Assembly: GCA_041747755.1 (NCBI GenBank)
Contig: JBGTEN010000001.1
Coordinates: forward strand, 1-64,000
Source: Aurantibrevibacter sp041747755
GTDB lineage: Bacteria; Bacteroidota; Bacteroidia; Flavobacteriales; Flavobacteriaceae
Direction of reading: 5' to 3'
Length of the DNA: 64,000 nt
The stretch's first letter is position 1. The number at the start of each line of letters is the position of its first letter. Under the pieces are notes generated by a model. It was not told where the DNA came from. It was given only the letters and a program-made list of their open reading frames with translations, and ran no database searches. The translations under genes and the position numbers were made by a program. Of this stretch, positions 8,902 through 18,367 are shown one piece after another.

Positions 8902-9126
8902 ATGTATTGGACACTAGAACTGGCTTCATATTTAAGTGATGCACCTTGGCCGGCCACCAAAGACGAGTTGATAGATTATGCTATCAGGACAGGTGCTCCT
9001 TTGGAAGTTGTCGAAAACCTTCAATCTATGGAAGAAGAAGGTGGAGAAATTTATGAATCCATCGAGGAAATTTGGCCTGATTATCCTACTGAAGAAGATT
9101 ACCTCTGGAACGAGGACGAATATTAA
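8902..9126 (+). CDS. DUF2795 domain protein
   Basis: A 74-residue acidic protein starting MYWTLELASYLSDAPWPATK, the form of the very conserved DUF2795 proteins of Bacteroidota. The rest (DELIDYAIRTGAPLEVVENL) is helical and the tail is strongly acidic. Function is unknown; related DUF2795 proteins elsewhere are small helix-turn-helix-like domains. The open frame extends 9 codons upstream to a TTG, but that TTG is part of the -7 promoter element, so the ATG at 8902 is the real start. A terminator follows, making this a single-gene transcript upstream of secA. Confidence 0.88.
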   Translation: MYWTLELASYLSDAPWPATKDELIDYAIRTGAPLEVVENLQSMEEEGGEIYESIEEIWPDYPTEEDYLWNEDEY

Positions 9127-9147
9127 TAATATTAACGGAATTTCAAC

Positions 9148-9176
9148 AAAAAAGTCTCTTAGGAGGCTTTTTTTTT
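9148..9176 (+). terminator. Rho-independent terminator after the DUF2795 gene
   Basis: AAAAAAGTCTC pairs with GAGGCTTTTTT (one G-U pair) around a TTAG loop, followed by a run of T. It ends 22 bp after the DUF2795 stop. Confidence 0.8.
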
Positions 9177-9179
9177 ATG

Positions 9180-9187
9180 TAATTTTG
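9180..9187 (+). promoter_or_regulatory. Possible -7 element for secA
   Basis: TAATTTTG is a perfect match to TAnnTTTG immediately after the terminator. There is no clear TTG at -33 and it would give a leader of about 120 nt before the secA ATG, so the call is tentative. Confidence 0.35.
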
Positions 9188-9312
9188 GCGTTACATTTTT
9201 AGGGTAAAAATAGTTCTGCAAACTTAATTACAGAGGTTGCAATTAAAATATAAAGCAGGGTATTGGGGTTAATTTGTTTCCTTTCACGCCTTTTCATTTA
9301 ATTGATTTTATT

Positions 9313-12300
9313 ATGAGTTTTTTAAATTCGGTACTGAAGATTTTTGTTGGGGACAAATCGCAAAAAGACGTAAAAGAGCTACAGCCATTAGTAGCGCAAA
9401 TTAGATCTTTTGAAAAGGATCTTGAAAAAATAAGCCATGATGAATTACGATCCAAAACTGTTAGATTCAAGGCTCTGTTAGAGGCAGATGGGAAGGCTCT
9501 TAATGAACAAATCACTGTGTTAAGGGAAGAGGTTTTGGCTTCAACAGATATTGATAGAAATGAAGATATTTACGCTGAGATTGATCGACTTAAAGAAGAG
9601 CTCTACAAAGTTTCCGAAAAGACTTTGGAAATTATCTTGCCTGAGGCTTTTGCAGTAGTAAAAGAAACAGCCAAACGTTTTGTAAACAATACCACGCTTA
9701 CAGTGACTGCATCGGAGTTCGACAGAAAAATTTCCGGTACAAAGACCTATGTTACTCTCGATGGAGACAAAGCCATATGGAAAAATTCATGGGACGCTGC
9801 CGGAAAGGAAGTAACCTGGGATATGGTGCACTATGATGTACAGTTAATTGGAGGTATTGCATTGCATCGTGGGAAAATTGCAGAGATGCATACCGGAGAA
9901 GGAAAAACTTTGGTGGCAACTTTGCCTATGTATTTAAATGCGCTAACCGGAAATGGAGTGCATTTGGTAACGGTGAACGATTATTTGGCAAAAAGAGATA
10001 GTGCTTGGATGGCTCCAATTTTTGAGTTTCACGGGCTCTCGGTGGCTTGCATAGACAATCATCAGCCTAATTCAGACGGGAGAAGAGACGCATACAATGC
10101 GGACATTACGTATGGTACTAACAATGAATTTGGATTTGACTACCTAAGAGACAATATGGCACATACACCAAAGGATTTGGTGCAACGTCCACATCATTAT
10201 GCTATTGTAGATGAGGTAGATTCTGTTTTGGTAGATGATGCCCGTACCCCTTTAATTATTTCCGGTCCGGTTCCCGAAGGAGACAGGCATGAATTCAACG
10301 AATTAAAGCCAAAAATCAACGATATTGTTCAAAAACAGAGACAATATTTAACAGGGGTTTTGGCTGAAGCCAAAAAATATATTGCCGAGGGCAATACCAA
10401 AGAAGGTGGTTTTTTGTTGCTAAGAGTTCATAGAGGTCTACCTAAGAATAAGGCTCTTATTAAATTTTTGAGCGAAGAAGGGATTAAGCAATTGCTTCAA
10501 AAGACTGAAAACTTCTACATGCAGGATAATAACAGGGAGATGCCGAAAATAGATGAAGAGCTTCTTTTTGTCATTGATGAAAAAAACAATCAGATAGAAC
10601 TTACTGATAAAGGGGTAGATTATATTTCCGGGGACACAGACAAAGATTTTTTCGTAATGCCGGATATCGGTGGTGAGATTGCAAAAATTGAAAATCAGAA
10701 TTTGGAAATCGAAAAGGAAGCATCTTTAAAAGAAGAACTGTTTCGGGATTTTGCAATAAAAAGCGAACGTATTCATACCATGAGCCAATTGTTAAAGGCG
10801 TACACCCTTTTTGAAAAGGATGTGGAGTATGTGGTTATGGACAATAAGGTAATGATTGTGGATGAACAAACCGGACGAATAATGGACGGTCGTCGGTATT
10901 CCGATGGATTACATCAGGCCATTGAAGCAAAAGAAAATGTGAAGATTGAAGCAATGACCCAGACTTTCGCTACAATTACCCTGCAAAATTACTTTAGAAT
11001 GTATAAGAAATTGGCTGGGATGACAGGAACAGCCATAACAGAGGCAGGGGAGTTCTGGGAAATTTATAAGTTGGACGTCATGGAAATTCCCACGAACCGA
11101 CCTATAGCGAGAGATGACAGGAATGATCTGATTTATAAAACCAAGAGAGAAAAGTATAACGCAATAATTGATGAGGTTACGAAATTATCGGCAGCAGGAA
11201 GACCGGTTTTGATTGGTACTACATCGGTAGAAATTTCGGAACTGTTATCCCGAATGCTAACCATTAGGAAAGTACCTCATAATGTACTCAACGCCAAACT
11301 GCATAAAAAAGAAGCGGATATTGTAGCAGAGGCTGGAAAATCCGGAATTGTTACTATAGCTACGAACATGGCCGGGCGTGGAACCGATATTAAACTTTCT
11401 GACGAAGTAAAAAAAGCAGGAGGTTTAGCTATTGTAGGTACAGAGCGTCATGATTCTCGACGTGTAGATAGGCAGTTAAGGGGTCGTTCAGGACGTCAGG
11501 GAGATCCGGGAAGTTCTCAATTTTATGTTTCTTTAGAAGATAATTTAATGCGTTTATTTGGTTCGGATAGAGTGGCAAAAATGATGGATCGTATGGGCCT
11601 TGAAGAAGGCGAAGTAATACAACATTCCATGATGACTAAATCCATAGAACGGGCGCAGAAAAAAGTAGAGGAAAATAACTTTGGTATTCGAAAGCGCTTG
11701 CTAGAGTATGATGATGTTATGAATGCCCAACGCGAAGTAGTCTATAAAAGAAGGCGACATGCCTTGCAGGGAGAACGCCTCAAGGTAGATATTGCAAATA
11801 TGGTTTATGATACCTGCGAAGTAATTGCAGATACCAATAAGGCTGCCAATGATTATAAGAACTTTGAGTTTGAATTAATCAAATATTTCTCTATTACATC
11901 TCCGGTTTCAGAGCAGGAATTTGCCAAATTGAGTAGTATAGAAATCGCAGGTAAAATTTATAAGGCTACCTATGAGTACTACATTTCAAAAATGGAGCGT
12001 AATGCGGCAACAGCTTTTCCTGTTATAAAAAAGGTATATGAGGATAGTTCCAGTAAGTTTGAACGTATTGTTGTGCCCTTTACAGATGGTTTAAAAACGC
12101 TTAATGTAGTTACGGATTTAAGAGAGGCATATGAAAGTAATGGAAAACAACTTGTCACGGATTTTGAAAAGAATATTACTCTTGCCATTGTAGATGATGC
12201 ATGGAAAACGCATCTTAGAAAAATGGATGAGTTAAAGCAATCTGTTCAGTTGGCAGTACATGAGCAAAAAGACCCGCTTTTAATCTATAAATTTGAGGCT

Positions 12301-12675
12301 TTTCAACTCTTTAAAGGGATGATAGACAAGGTCAATAAAGAGGTTGTTTCCTTTTTATTCAAAGGAGAATTACCCACAGCTAACCCTAATGAGATTCAAG
12401 AAGCAAAAAGCGTACGAAGACCAAAAGAGAATTTGCGGACCACTAAAGAAGAAATTCCCAATAGCGATGAGAGATCGGCGCAAAGTAGGGCTATAAGTCA
12501 AAATCAAGTTGGAAGACAACAAGTAACCGAGACCATTGTCCGTGAAAGTGCGAAAATTGGTAGAAATGATAAGGTAACTATTAAAAATGTACTTTCCGGC
12601 GAAAGTAAAACCTTAAAATATAAGCAAGCTGAATCCCTGATTGTTAAAGGGGATTGGGTATTGACAGAGGAGTAA
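9313..12675 (+). CDS. secA: Preprotein translocase ATPase SecA
   Basis: SecA drives unfolded preproteins through SecYEG with ATP. This 1120-residue protein has Walker A (MHTGEGKTLV, about residue 198), the DEVD box (IVDEVDSVLVDDA), the preprotein cross-linking domain, the second helicase half (TNMAGRGTDI) and the helical scaffold. It is about 220 residues longer than E. coli SecA because of insertions in the first half (about residues 340-450), typical of Bacteroidota. The C terminus contains IGRND but then lacks the usual SEC-C zinc motif and ends DWVLTEE. The frame opens at TTG 9274, but ATG 9313 (MSFLNSVLKIF) matches family starts. A terminator follows the stop. Confidence 0.96.
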   Translation: MSFLNSVLKIFVGDKSQKDVKELQPLVAQIRSFEKDLEKISHDELRSKTVRFKALLEADGKALNEQITVLREEVLASTDIDRNEDIYAEIDRLKEELYKVSEKTLEIILPEAFAVVKETAKRFVNNTTLTVTASEFDRKISGTKTYVTLDGDKAIWKNSWDAAGKEVTWDMVHYDVQLIGGIALHRGKIAEMHTGEGKTLVATLPMYLNALTGNGVHLVTVNDYLAKRDSAWMAPIFEFHGLSVACIDNHQPNSDGRRDAYNADITYGTNNEFGFDYLRDNMAHTPKDLVQRPHHYAIVDEVDSVLVDDARTPLIISGPVPEGDRHEFNELKPKINDIVQKQRQYLTGVLAEAKKYIAEGNTKEGGFLLLRVHRGLPKNKALIKFLSEEGIKQLLQKTENFYMQDNNREMPKIDEELLFVIDEKNNQIELTDKGVDYISGDTDKDFFVMPDIGGEIAKIENQNLEIEKEASLKEELFRDFAIKSERIHTMSQLLKAYTLFEKDVEYVVMDNKVMIVDEQTGRIMDGRRYSDGLHQAIEAKENVKIEAMTQTFATITLQNYFRMYKKLAGMTGTAITEAGEFWEIYKLDVMEIPTNRPIARDDRNDLIYKTKREKYNAIIDEVTKLSAAGRPVLIGTTSVEISELLSRMLTIRKVPHNVLNAKLHKKEADIVAEAGKSGIVTIATNMAGRGTDIKLSDEVKKAGGLAIVGTERHDSRRVDRQLRGRSGRQGDPGSSQFYVSLEDNLMRLFGSDRVAKMMDRMGLEEGEVIQHSMMTKSIERAQKKVEENNFGIRKRLLEYDDVMNAQREVVYKRRRHALQGERLKVDIANMVYDTCEVIADTNKAANDYKNFEFELIKYFSITSPVSEQEFAKLSSIEIAGKIYKATYEYYISKMERNAATAFPVIKKVYEDSSSKFERIVVPFTDGLKTLNVVTDLREAYESNGKQLVTDFEKNITLAIVDDAWKTHLRKMDELKQSVQLAVHEQKDPLLIYKFEAFQLFKGMIDKVNKEVVSFLFKGELPTANPNEIQEAKSVRRPKENLRTTKEEIPNSDERSAQSRAISQNQVGRQQVTETIVRESAKIGRNDKVTIKNVLSGESKTLKYKQAESLIVKGDWVLTEE

Positions 12676-12702
12676 CTTTTCAGTAGAACAATCAACTTAT
12701 CT

Positions 12703-12734
12703 AAAAACGGCAACCCGAAAAGTTGCCGTTTTTT
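12703..12734 (+). terminator. Rho-independent terminator after secA
   Basis: AAAAACGGCAAC and GTTGCCGTTTTTT form a near-perfect 12-bp stem around a short CCGAAAA loop, ending in T's. It lies 27 bp after the secA stop. Confidence 0.92.
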
Positions 12735-12785
12735 GTTTCCAAAATTCTATATCTTTACAAGGATAGCCTTAAATACTATTGACAT

Positions 12786-14183
12786 ATGGAAACCTCCAGA
12801 CGAAGCTTTTTATCTTCCATTAGCATGCTGGCAGCAACAGCAGCAATTCCTTTTAGCGCATTTAGCTTTGGAAAAGAAAAGAAATTAAAAGTGGTACTCG
12901 TTGGTACCGGCATACGGGGCATAACCTTTTGGGGTAAAAGACTGGTACAACAATACCCTGATATTTTAGAGTTTGTTGGTCTTTGTGATAACAATCCGGG
13001 GAGGCTGGCTTATGCTAAAACATACATTGGTGTATCCTGTAGTACATTTACCAACTTTGAGGATATGGTAAAACAAACAACTCCGGATTTAGTCATTGTA
13101 ACAACACGAGATACCAATCATCATGAGTTTATAATTAAAGGGCTGGAAATGGGTTGTGATGTTCTCACGGAAAAGCCTATGACCACCGATGAGGTTAAAT
13201 GTCAGGCTATACTAGACGCCGAAAAGAAATCCAGTAAAAATGTAATTGTAGGTTTTAATTATAGATGGAGCCCGTACGCAACAAAAATAAAGGAACTACT
13301 TGCTGCCAATACAATTGGCAAACTTACTTCTGTGGATTTTCACTGGTATTTAAATACCTATCATGGCGCATCTTATTTTAGACGGTGGCATGGAGAAATG
13401 GAGCAAAGTGGCTCTTTATGGGTACATAAAGCGACTCACCATTTTGATTTGTTAAACTGGTGGATAAACTCTGAGCCTAATGAAGTTTTCGCTTACGGGG
13501 ATTTGGAGAAATATGGAAAAAATGGCCCTTTTAGGGCAGCGAATTGCAGAACTTGTGAACATAAAGCAAATTGTGATTTTCATTTGGATATTACCAAAGA
13601 TGAAGAAATGATGAAGCTCTATGTGGAGCATGAAAAGCATGATGGATATATCAGAGACAATTGTCTTTTCAGGGAGAATATCGACATTTATGATAAAATG
13701 TCTGCACAGGTAAAATACCAAAATAATGTTTCACTGAATTATTCACTAACTACCTATTCCCCTTTAGAAGGTTGGAGAGCTGCCTTTAATGGTACCGAAG
13801 GTAGAATTGAGGCCTGGCAAGATATTCCCTATTACAAAAATGAAAGCCTGGATCAGGAGGCATTGCATCAAAGGGAAATGAATCAATCAAAAGAAGAAGA
13901 ATCTTTTAATGAACCTATAATTGTCCATAAGCTTTGGAAAGATTTTGAAGCTGTAAATGTTGCTGCTGAAAAAAGCGGGCATGGGGGCGGGGATCAAAGA
14001 CTACAGGATAAGATTTTCAGAAATCCGGAAGAAAAGGATGCTTTCGGTAGAACTGCCGGTATCCGTGATGGGGCTATGTCTTGTCTTATAGGGATTGCTG
14101 CCAGACGAAGTATTGAGACAAGAAAACCTATAAAAATTGAAGACCTTACGGAACTTAAACCTAGAGTTGAACGTGATAAATAG
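12786..14183 (+). CDS. Tat-exported Gfo/Idh/MocA-family oxidoreductase
   Basis: A 465-residue NAD(P)-dependent sugar-type oxidoreductase. The N terminus (ETSRRSFLSSISMLAA) is a twin-arginine signal, so it is exported folded with its cofactor. A Rossmann domain follows (VLVGTGIRGITFWG), the EKP motif (DVLTEKPMTT, catalytic Lys about residue 125) and the alpha/beta C-terminal domain. Unusual is a cysteine cluster C254-x2-C257-x5-C263 with a fourth Cys near 296 (RDNCLFRENIDIYD), which could bind zinc or an iron-sulfur centre. It lacks the features I would expect of GH109 members. The substrate is unknown. A TATCTTTA element (12750-12757) may be its promoter. Confidence 0.85.
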   Translation: METSRRSFLSSISMLAATAAIPFSAFSFGKEKKLKVVLVGTGIRGITFWGKRLVQQYPDILEFVGLCDNNPGRLAYAKTYIGVSCSTFTNFEDMVKQTTPDLVIVTTRDTNHHEFIIKGLEMGCDVLTEKPMTTDEVKCQAILDAEKKSSKNVIVGFNYRWSPYATKIKELLAANTIGKLTSVDFHWYLNTYHGASYFRRWHGEMEQSGSLWVHKATHHFDLLNWWINSEPNEVFAYGDLEKYGKNGPFRAANCRTCEHKANCDFHLDITKDEEMMKLYVEHEKHDGYIRDNCLFRENIDIYDKMSAQVKYQNNVSLNYSLTTYSPLEGWRAAFNGTEGRIEAWQDIPYYKNESLDQEALHQREMNQSKEEESFNEPIIVHKLWKDFEAVNVAAEKSGHGGGDQRLQDKIFRNPEEKDAFGRTAGIRDGAMSCLIGIAARRSIETRKPIKIEDLTELKPRVERDK

Positions 14184-14414
14184 CACGGAGCATCTTATTT
14201 TGAGAAAGTACTTGGATTTTATATCAAAACATTTTTAGATTTACAGTAATATCAAGAAGGTACGCTTTCAGAAACCATTTCATAAGTTTATAAACCCCCC
14301 ACATCAAATAAGTATAAAGCCTATCAGATGTAACTGAGCATGTCACATACCAAACAAAAGCGATTATGTTATGCAAGGTTCCATTATAACCGTTGAAAAG
14401 CAAATTGTAAAGAC

Positions 14415-15629
14415 ATGAAAAAACCAATCGAAGACCAATACCAGTTTCAGGATAAGGTTGCAATAGCACAGCGTGTCAATATTTTTTCGGCAATATCAGC
14501 ATTAGTTTTCGGGGTACTCTGCATCTATCCTCTGCAAATTAATCAAATTCTACCCTATGTTTTTATAGGTTTCGGAATACTTGTTCTTCTTAATGTTTTA
14601 GCATATAAAGCCCATGGAAACCTTACACTTACCTACAATTTTACCTCCATTTTGGCCCTTGTTTCCGCAATTGTTATAACCTTGTATAGCGGTGGTATTA
14701 ACAGCCCTTTTATCTTTGTACTTGCTTTAATAGTTTTTGCGGGATATGTAACCACACGGGGTTACGGTAGGGTCTATTTAATTCTCAATATTGTAATTAC
14801 AGGGCTTATATATATGCAACATCTGCCTAATTTTAATTTTACAGTTAATGTTGTCCCTCCTGAGTCTAGAAATTTATTCAGTCTTTTAAGTATTTTGTTT
14901 TCTGTGTATCTTTTGGGAGGTGTTTTTGGTAAAAACCTGCAGCGGACACAGTATAAGCTTTATAAATCAAAGCGTGAAATAGAAAAACGAATTGCAGAAA
15001 AAGAAATGTTGCTTAAGGAAATTCACCATAGAGTTAAAAATAATCTTCAGACGGTATCCAGTTTATTAAGTCTTCAATCCAGAGCAACCGAAGATAGTAC
15101 AGTTAAAAGTCTTTTTAAGAGCAGTCAAAATAGAGTAATTTCCATGGCAATGGTCCATGAAATGCTGTATATGAGAGATGATCTTTCCAAGATTGAGTAT
15201 AAATCCTATGTACAGGAATTGAGTGAGTATTTGGTGCGATCTGTCAAAGGAACCCAGAACAATATAAAACTGACCATAGATATCCCGGATATAAAGCTGG
15301 GGATAGATACTGCTATTCCGTTGGGTCTTTTAATCAATGAAACCATCACAAATGCATTAAAATATGGAATTAAAGATGATTGTGATGGAGAAATACATAT
15401 TGCTCTAAGGAAAGAAAAGGGTACAGATTATATATTAAATATTGGGGACAATGGCGTTGGTTTTTCCGATACTGTAAATCATAAAAACACTAAGTCTTTA
15501 GGATTAAAATTAATTTATAATTTGGCAAGACAACTTCAGGGCTCGATTATTCGAGACGCTTCCCTCAAAGGAACCAATTATATTGTAAAATTTCAGGAGA
15601 TAGGTCAGAGTTTTCATTCTATCGCTTAA
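14415..15629 (+). CDS. Membrane histidine kinase, HisKA_2 type (orphan)
   Basis: A 404-residue sensor kinase. Residues 20-175 hold about six transmembrane helices with no large extracytoplasmic loop, so the signal is probably sensed within the membrane. A linker coiled coil (KSKREIEKRIAEKEMLLKE) leads to the HisKA_2 phosphoacceptor motif EIHHRVKNNLQTVSSLL (His about residue 203) and a HATPase_c domain (NETITNALKYG, GDNGVGF, SLGLKLIYNLARQL). HisKA_2 kinases are common in light- and stress-response pathways. No response regulator is adjacent, so its partner is unknown. About 230 bp of unassigned sequence precede it. Confidence 0.88.
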   Translation: MKKPIEDQYQFQDKVAIAQRVNIFSAISALVFGVLCIYPLQINQILPYVFIGFGILVLLNVLAYKAHGNLTLTYNFTSILALVSAIVITLYSGGINSPFIFVLALIVFAGYVTTRGYGRVYLILNIVITGLIYMQHLPNFNFTVNVVPPESRNLFSLLSILFSVYLLGGVFGKNLQRTQYKLYKSKREIEKRIAEKEMLLKEIHHRVKNNLQTVSSLLSLQSRATEDSTVKSLFKSSQNRVISMAMVHEMLYMRDDLSKIEYKSYVQELSEYLVRSVKGTQNNIKLTIDIPDIKLGIDTAIPLGLLINETITNALKYGIKDDCDGEIHIALRKEKGTDYILNIGDNGVGFSDTVNHKNTKSLGLKLIYNLARQLQGSIIRDASLKGTNYIVKFQEIGQSFHSIA

Positions 15630-15802
15630 ATATCTTTACCTTTTTTAGTCTTTACCTCTTTTTTGGTTTTAGAATTTCGTTTTTACCTCAGGGATTATTT
15701 CCTTTTTTGGAATATCGTAAAAGTTGTCTTTGCTGCCAGTTAAAGTCACGGCATCCATTATTTTATTACTATATTTAAAAGAACTAACTCAAAACTTTAA
15801 AA

Positions 15803-18331
15803 ATGTTAAAAAAACTATGCCTTTTGGTACTACTTTGTTGTACCTCAATCTATGGTCAAGATTATTTCTTTAAAAAATTCCATCCCTTTAATCCGGTCAT
15901 TCCAACTCCTGAACAGTTCTTAGGCTACGGCATTGGGGAACGACATACACGACATGACTTAATTGTGGCTTATTTTGAGAAGCTGGCTGCGGTTTCAGAC
16001 CGGGCCACTATTCATTACTATGGGAAAACCCATGAGGGAAGAAAATTGGTAATCCTTACCATCAGTACTCCAGAGAACGTATCTAATTTAGAAAGTTTAA
16101 AAGCGCAACATCTCGACTTTATAAATCCAAAAAAAACAGTTTCAAATTATGAAAGTGTTCCGGTTTTCATCAATTTGGGATATAATGTTCACGGAAACGA
16201 ACCTTCCAGCTCTGAAGCTGCCCTTTTAGCTGCCTACACGTTTGTTGCCTCAAATAGCCCGGAGATTTTAAGCTATTTAAAGGATGCCGTTCTTTTTGTA
16301 GACCCTGCAATAAATCCAGATGGAAGGGATAGACATACGCAATGGGCTAATTCGTATCAGGGTAATCCGCTGGTGGCAGATCCACAAGATGCCGAACATA
16401 ACGAGCATTGGCCCGGAGGGCGAACCAATCACTATTGGTTTGATTTGAACCGGGATTGGCTTCTGGCTATTCATCCTGAAAGTCAGGGAAAATTAAAATG
16501 GTACCATGAGTGGTACCCAAATGTGGTTACAGATTTTCACGAGATGGGCAGTCAGAGCACTTATTTTTTTGAACCCATGAAAACCAATGGATCTTGGGAA
16601 CCTATCATGCCTAAAGAAAATTATGTAGATTTAAATACCATCTTTGGAGATTATTATGCCAAGGCGTTAGATAGCATAGGATCTTTCTATTTTACTAAAG
16701 AGGTTTTTGACGGCACTTATCCGGGATATGGCTCATCGTATCCTGACATTCAGGGAGGCCTTGGAATCTTGTTTGAGCAAGCTAGTTCTAGAGGGCATAA
16801 ACAGACTACTCCTTTCGGGGAAATTACTTTTCCGTTTACCATTCGCAATCAATATACATCTAGTATCAAGACGGTAGAAGCAGCGGTTAAAAACAAGGGG
16901 TATCTTTATAAATACCAGCAAGAATTTTTCAAGAGTGCTTTGAGTAATGCATCTAAAAGCAAGGTAAAGGGATATGTTTTCGGTGATGAGTTCGATTCAA
17001 ATAGAATGAAGGCCTTTATAGATAAGTTATTATTACATAAAATTGAAGTATACAAATCCGGAACCGGATCCTTTGTAGTGCCAACCAACCAGCCTCAGTA
17101 TAGGATGGTACAAACCATGTTTGAAACCTATAAGAAATATAGAGATAGTGTTTTTTATGATGCCTCAGCATGGTCTGTAGGGAATTTTTATAATACAAAA
17201 TACAAACCGGTGACCACACTGAGTCTCGGAGAAAAAATTGAAAGTACGACAAGCTTATTTTCCGTTGCGCCGTTTCAGAAATCAGAATATGCCTATTTGA
17301 TTGATGCGGATGATTATAATGCGCCTGCACTGCTCTATCATTTACAGACCAATGGATTGGTACTATCAGCAGCATTTAAGCCTTTTACAAGCCGGGTGGG
17401 CACGGGCACCAGAGCATTTAATTATGGAACGTATGTTCTACCGGTGAGTCTGCAAAAGAAAACTTCCGATGAAGTATTTAAAATACTGCAAGAAGGGCAA
17501 CAAAAATATGCCGTACCTGTTTACCATCTTGCCTCTGGCTATAATCTGGAAGGAATCGATTTGGGAAGTGGTTTTGTGCAACCCCTTAAACAGCCAAAAG
17601 TTGCCATGCTTATTGGTGACGGGATCAGTTCTTATGAGGCCGGAGAAATTTGGCATTTGATGGATACACGGATGCAAATGCCTATAACCAAAATTCCTTT
17701 ATGGCGCTTTAATTCAGCGGATTTAAGTAAATATAATACTCTGGTTTTGGTATCGGGTCGTTATGATCTTACTCAAAAACAGCAAGATAAAATAAAGGAC
17801 TGGGCTACTACCGGAAATACGCTTATCACTATTGGTACAGCATCAAAATGGGCTATTGAAAAAAAGTTGGTCAATGAAAAATTAACAAAAGTGGAAAAAG
17901 ATACTGCCAAGGTCACATTGCGGAGACCTTATGTTGATGCTACTGAAAATATAGGAAAAGAGAGTTTAGGAGGAGCCATTTTTAAAGTCGATTTGGATAT
18001 TACGCATCCACTGGCTTTTGGCTACAGGGATGGTTCCATTCCCATCTATAAAAACAACACGGTTTGGTTGCAACCCAGTAAGAACGAATATGCCACCGTT
18101 GCGAAATATGCTGATAATGCACATATAGACGGATTTATTACAGATAAAAATCTAAATGAATTTTTAAAACCCTCTGCTTCGCTAATTGTAAGTCCAATTG
18201 GTACGGGTAGGGCTATTCTGTTTGCCGATAACCCCAATTTTAGAGGATCTTGGTACGGCACAAACAGGTTGTTTTTAAATGCACTATTTTTAGGTGATAA
18301 AATAAAAGTACCCAGCGAACCGGAAAGATAG
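15803..18331 (+). CDS. Secreted M14-family zinc carboxypeptidase
   Basis: An 842-residue exported metallopeptidase with signal peptide MLKKLCLLVLLCCTSIYGQ. The M14 domain fills residues 40-370: zinc ligands in NVHGNEPSSSEAA (HxxE, about residue 130) and DFHEMGS (about residue 243), substrate arginine in FDLNRDW and the general base Glu in GILFEQASSRG. The long C-terminal half contains a glutamine-amidotransferase-like Rossmann region (KVAMLIGDGISSYEAGEIW) common in this large Bacteroidota subfamily. It probably removes C-terminal residues from peptides outside the inner membrane. It is followed after 36 bp by a secreted amidohydrolase, likely co-transcribed. A paralogue lies at 37405-39858. 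Confidence 0.9.
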   Translation: MLKKLCLLVLLCCTSIYGQDYFFKKFHPFNPVIPTPEQFLGYGIGERHTRHDLIVAYFEKLAAVSDRATIHYYGKTHEGRKLVILTISTPENVSNLESLKAQHLDFINPKKTVSNYESVPVFINLGYNVHGNEPSSSEAALLAAYTFVASNSPEILSYLKDAVLFVDPAINPDGRDRHTQWANSYQGNPLVADPQDAEHNEHWPGGRTNHYWFDLNRDWLLAIHPESQGKLKWYHEWYPNVVTDFHEMGSQSTYFFEPMKTNGSWEPIMPKENYVDLNTIFGDYYAKALDSIGSFYFTKEVFDGTYPGYGSSYPDIQGGLGILFEQASSRGHKQTTPFGEITFPFTIRNQYTSSIKTVEAAVKNKGYLYKYQQEFFKSALSNASKSKVKGYVFGDEFDSNRMKAFIDKLLLHKIEVYKSGTGSFVVPTNQPQYRMVQTMFETYKKYRDSVFYDASAWSVGNFYNTKYKPVTTLSLGEKIESTTSLFSVAPFQKSEYAYLIDADDYNAPALLYHLQTNGLVLSAAFKPFTSRVGTGTRAFNYGTYVLPVSLQKKTSDEVFKILQEGQQKYAVPVYHLASGYNLEGIDLGSGFVQPLKQPKVAMLIGDGISSYEAGEIWHLMDTRMQMPITKIPLWRFNSADLSKYNTLVLVSGRYDLTQKQQDKIKDWATTGNTLITIGTASKWAIEKKLVNEKLTKVEKDTAKVTLRRPYVDATENIGKESLGGAIFKVDLDITHPLAFGYRDGSIPIYKNNTVWLQPSKNEYATVAKYADNAHIDGFITDKNLNEFLKPSASLIVSPIGTGRAILFADNPNFRGSWYGTNRLFLNALFLGDKIKVPSEPER

Positions 18332-18367
18332 CCTAGGGGATAAAACGGATGAAAAGTAAAATATAGC

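Noticed and set aside
9274..9312. Upstream TTG start for SecA
   Set aside because: The extra 13 residues do not match the family; ATG 9313 does.
12786..14183. GH109 alpha-N-acetylgalactosaminidase
   Set aside because: Rossmann fold and Tat signal fit, but the conserved motifs I remember for GH109 are not seen and a cysteine cluster is present instead.
14224..14469. Minus-strand 81-aa frame overlapping the start of the histidine kinase gene
   Set aside because: Hydrophobic but without a plausible signal, family or promoter; overlaps the better supported kinase start.
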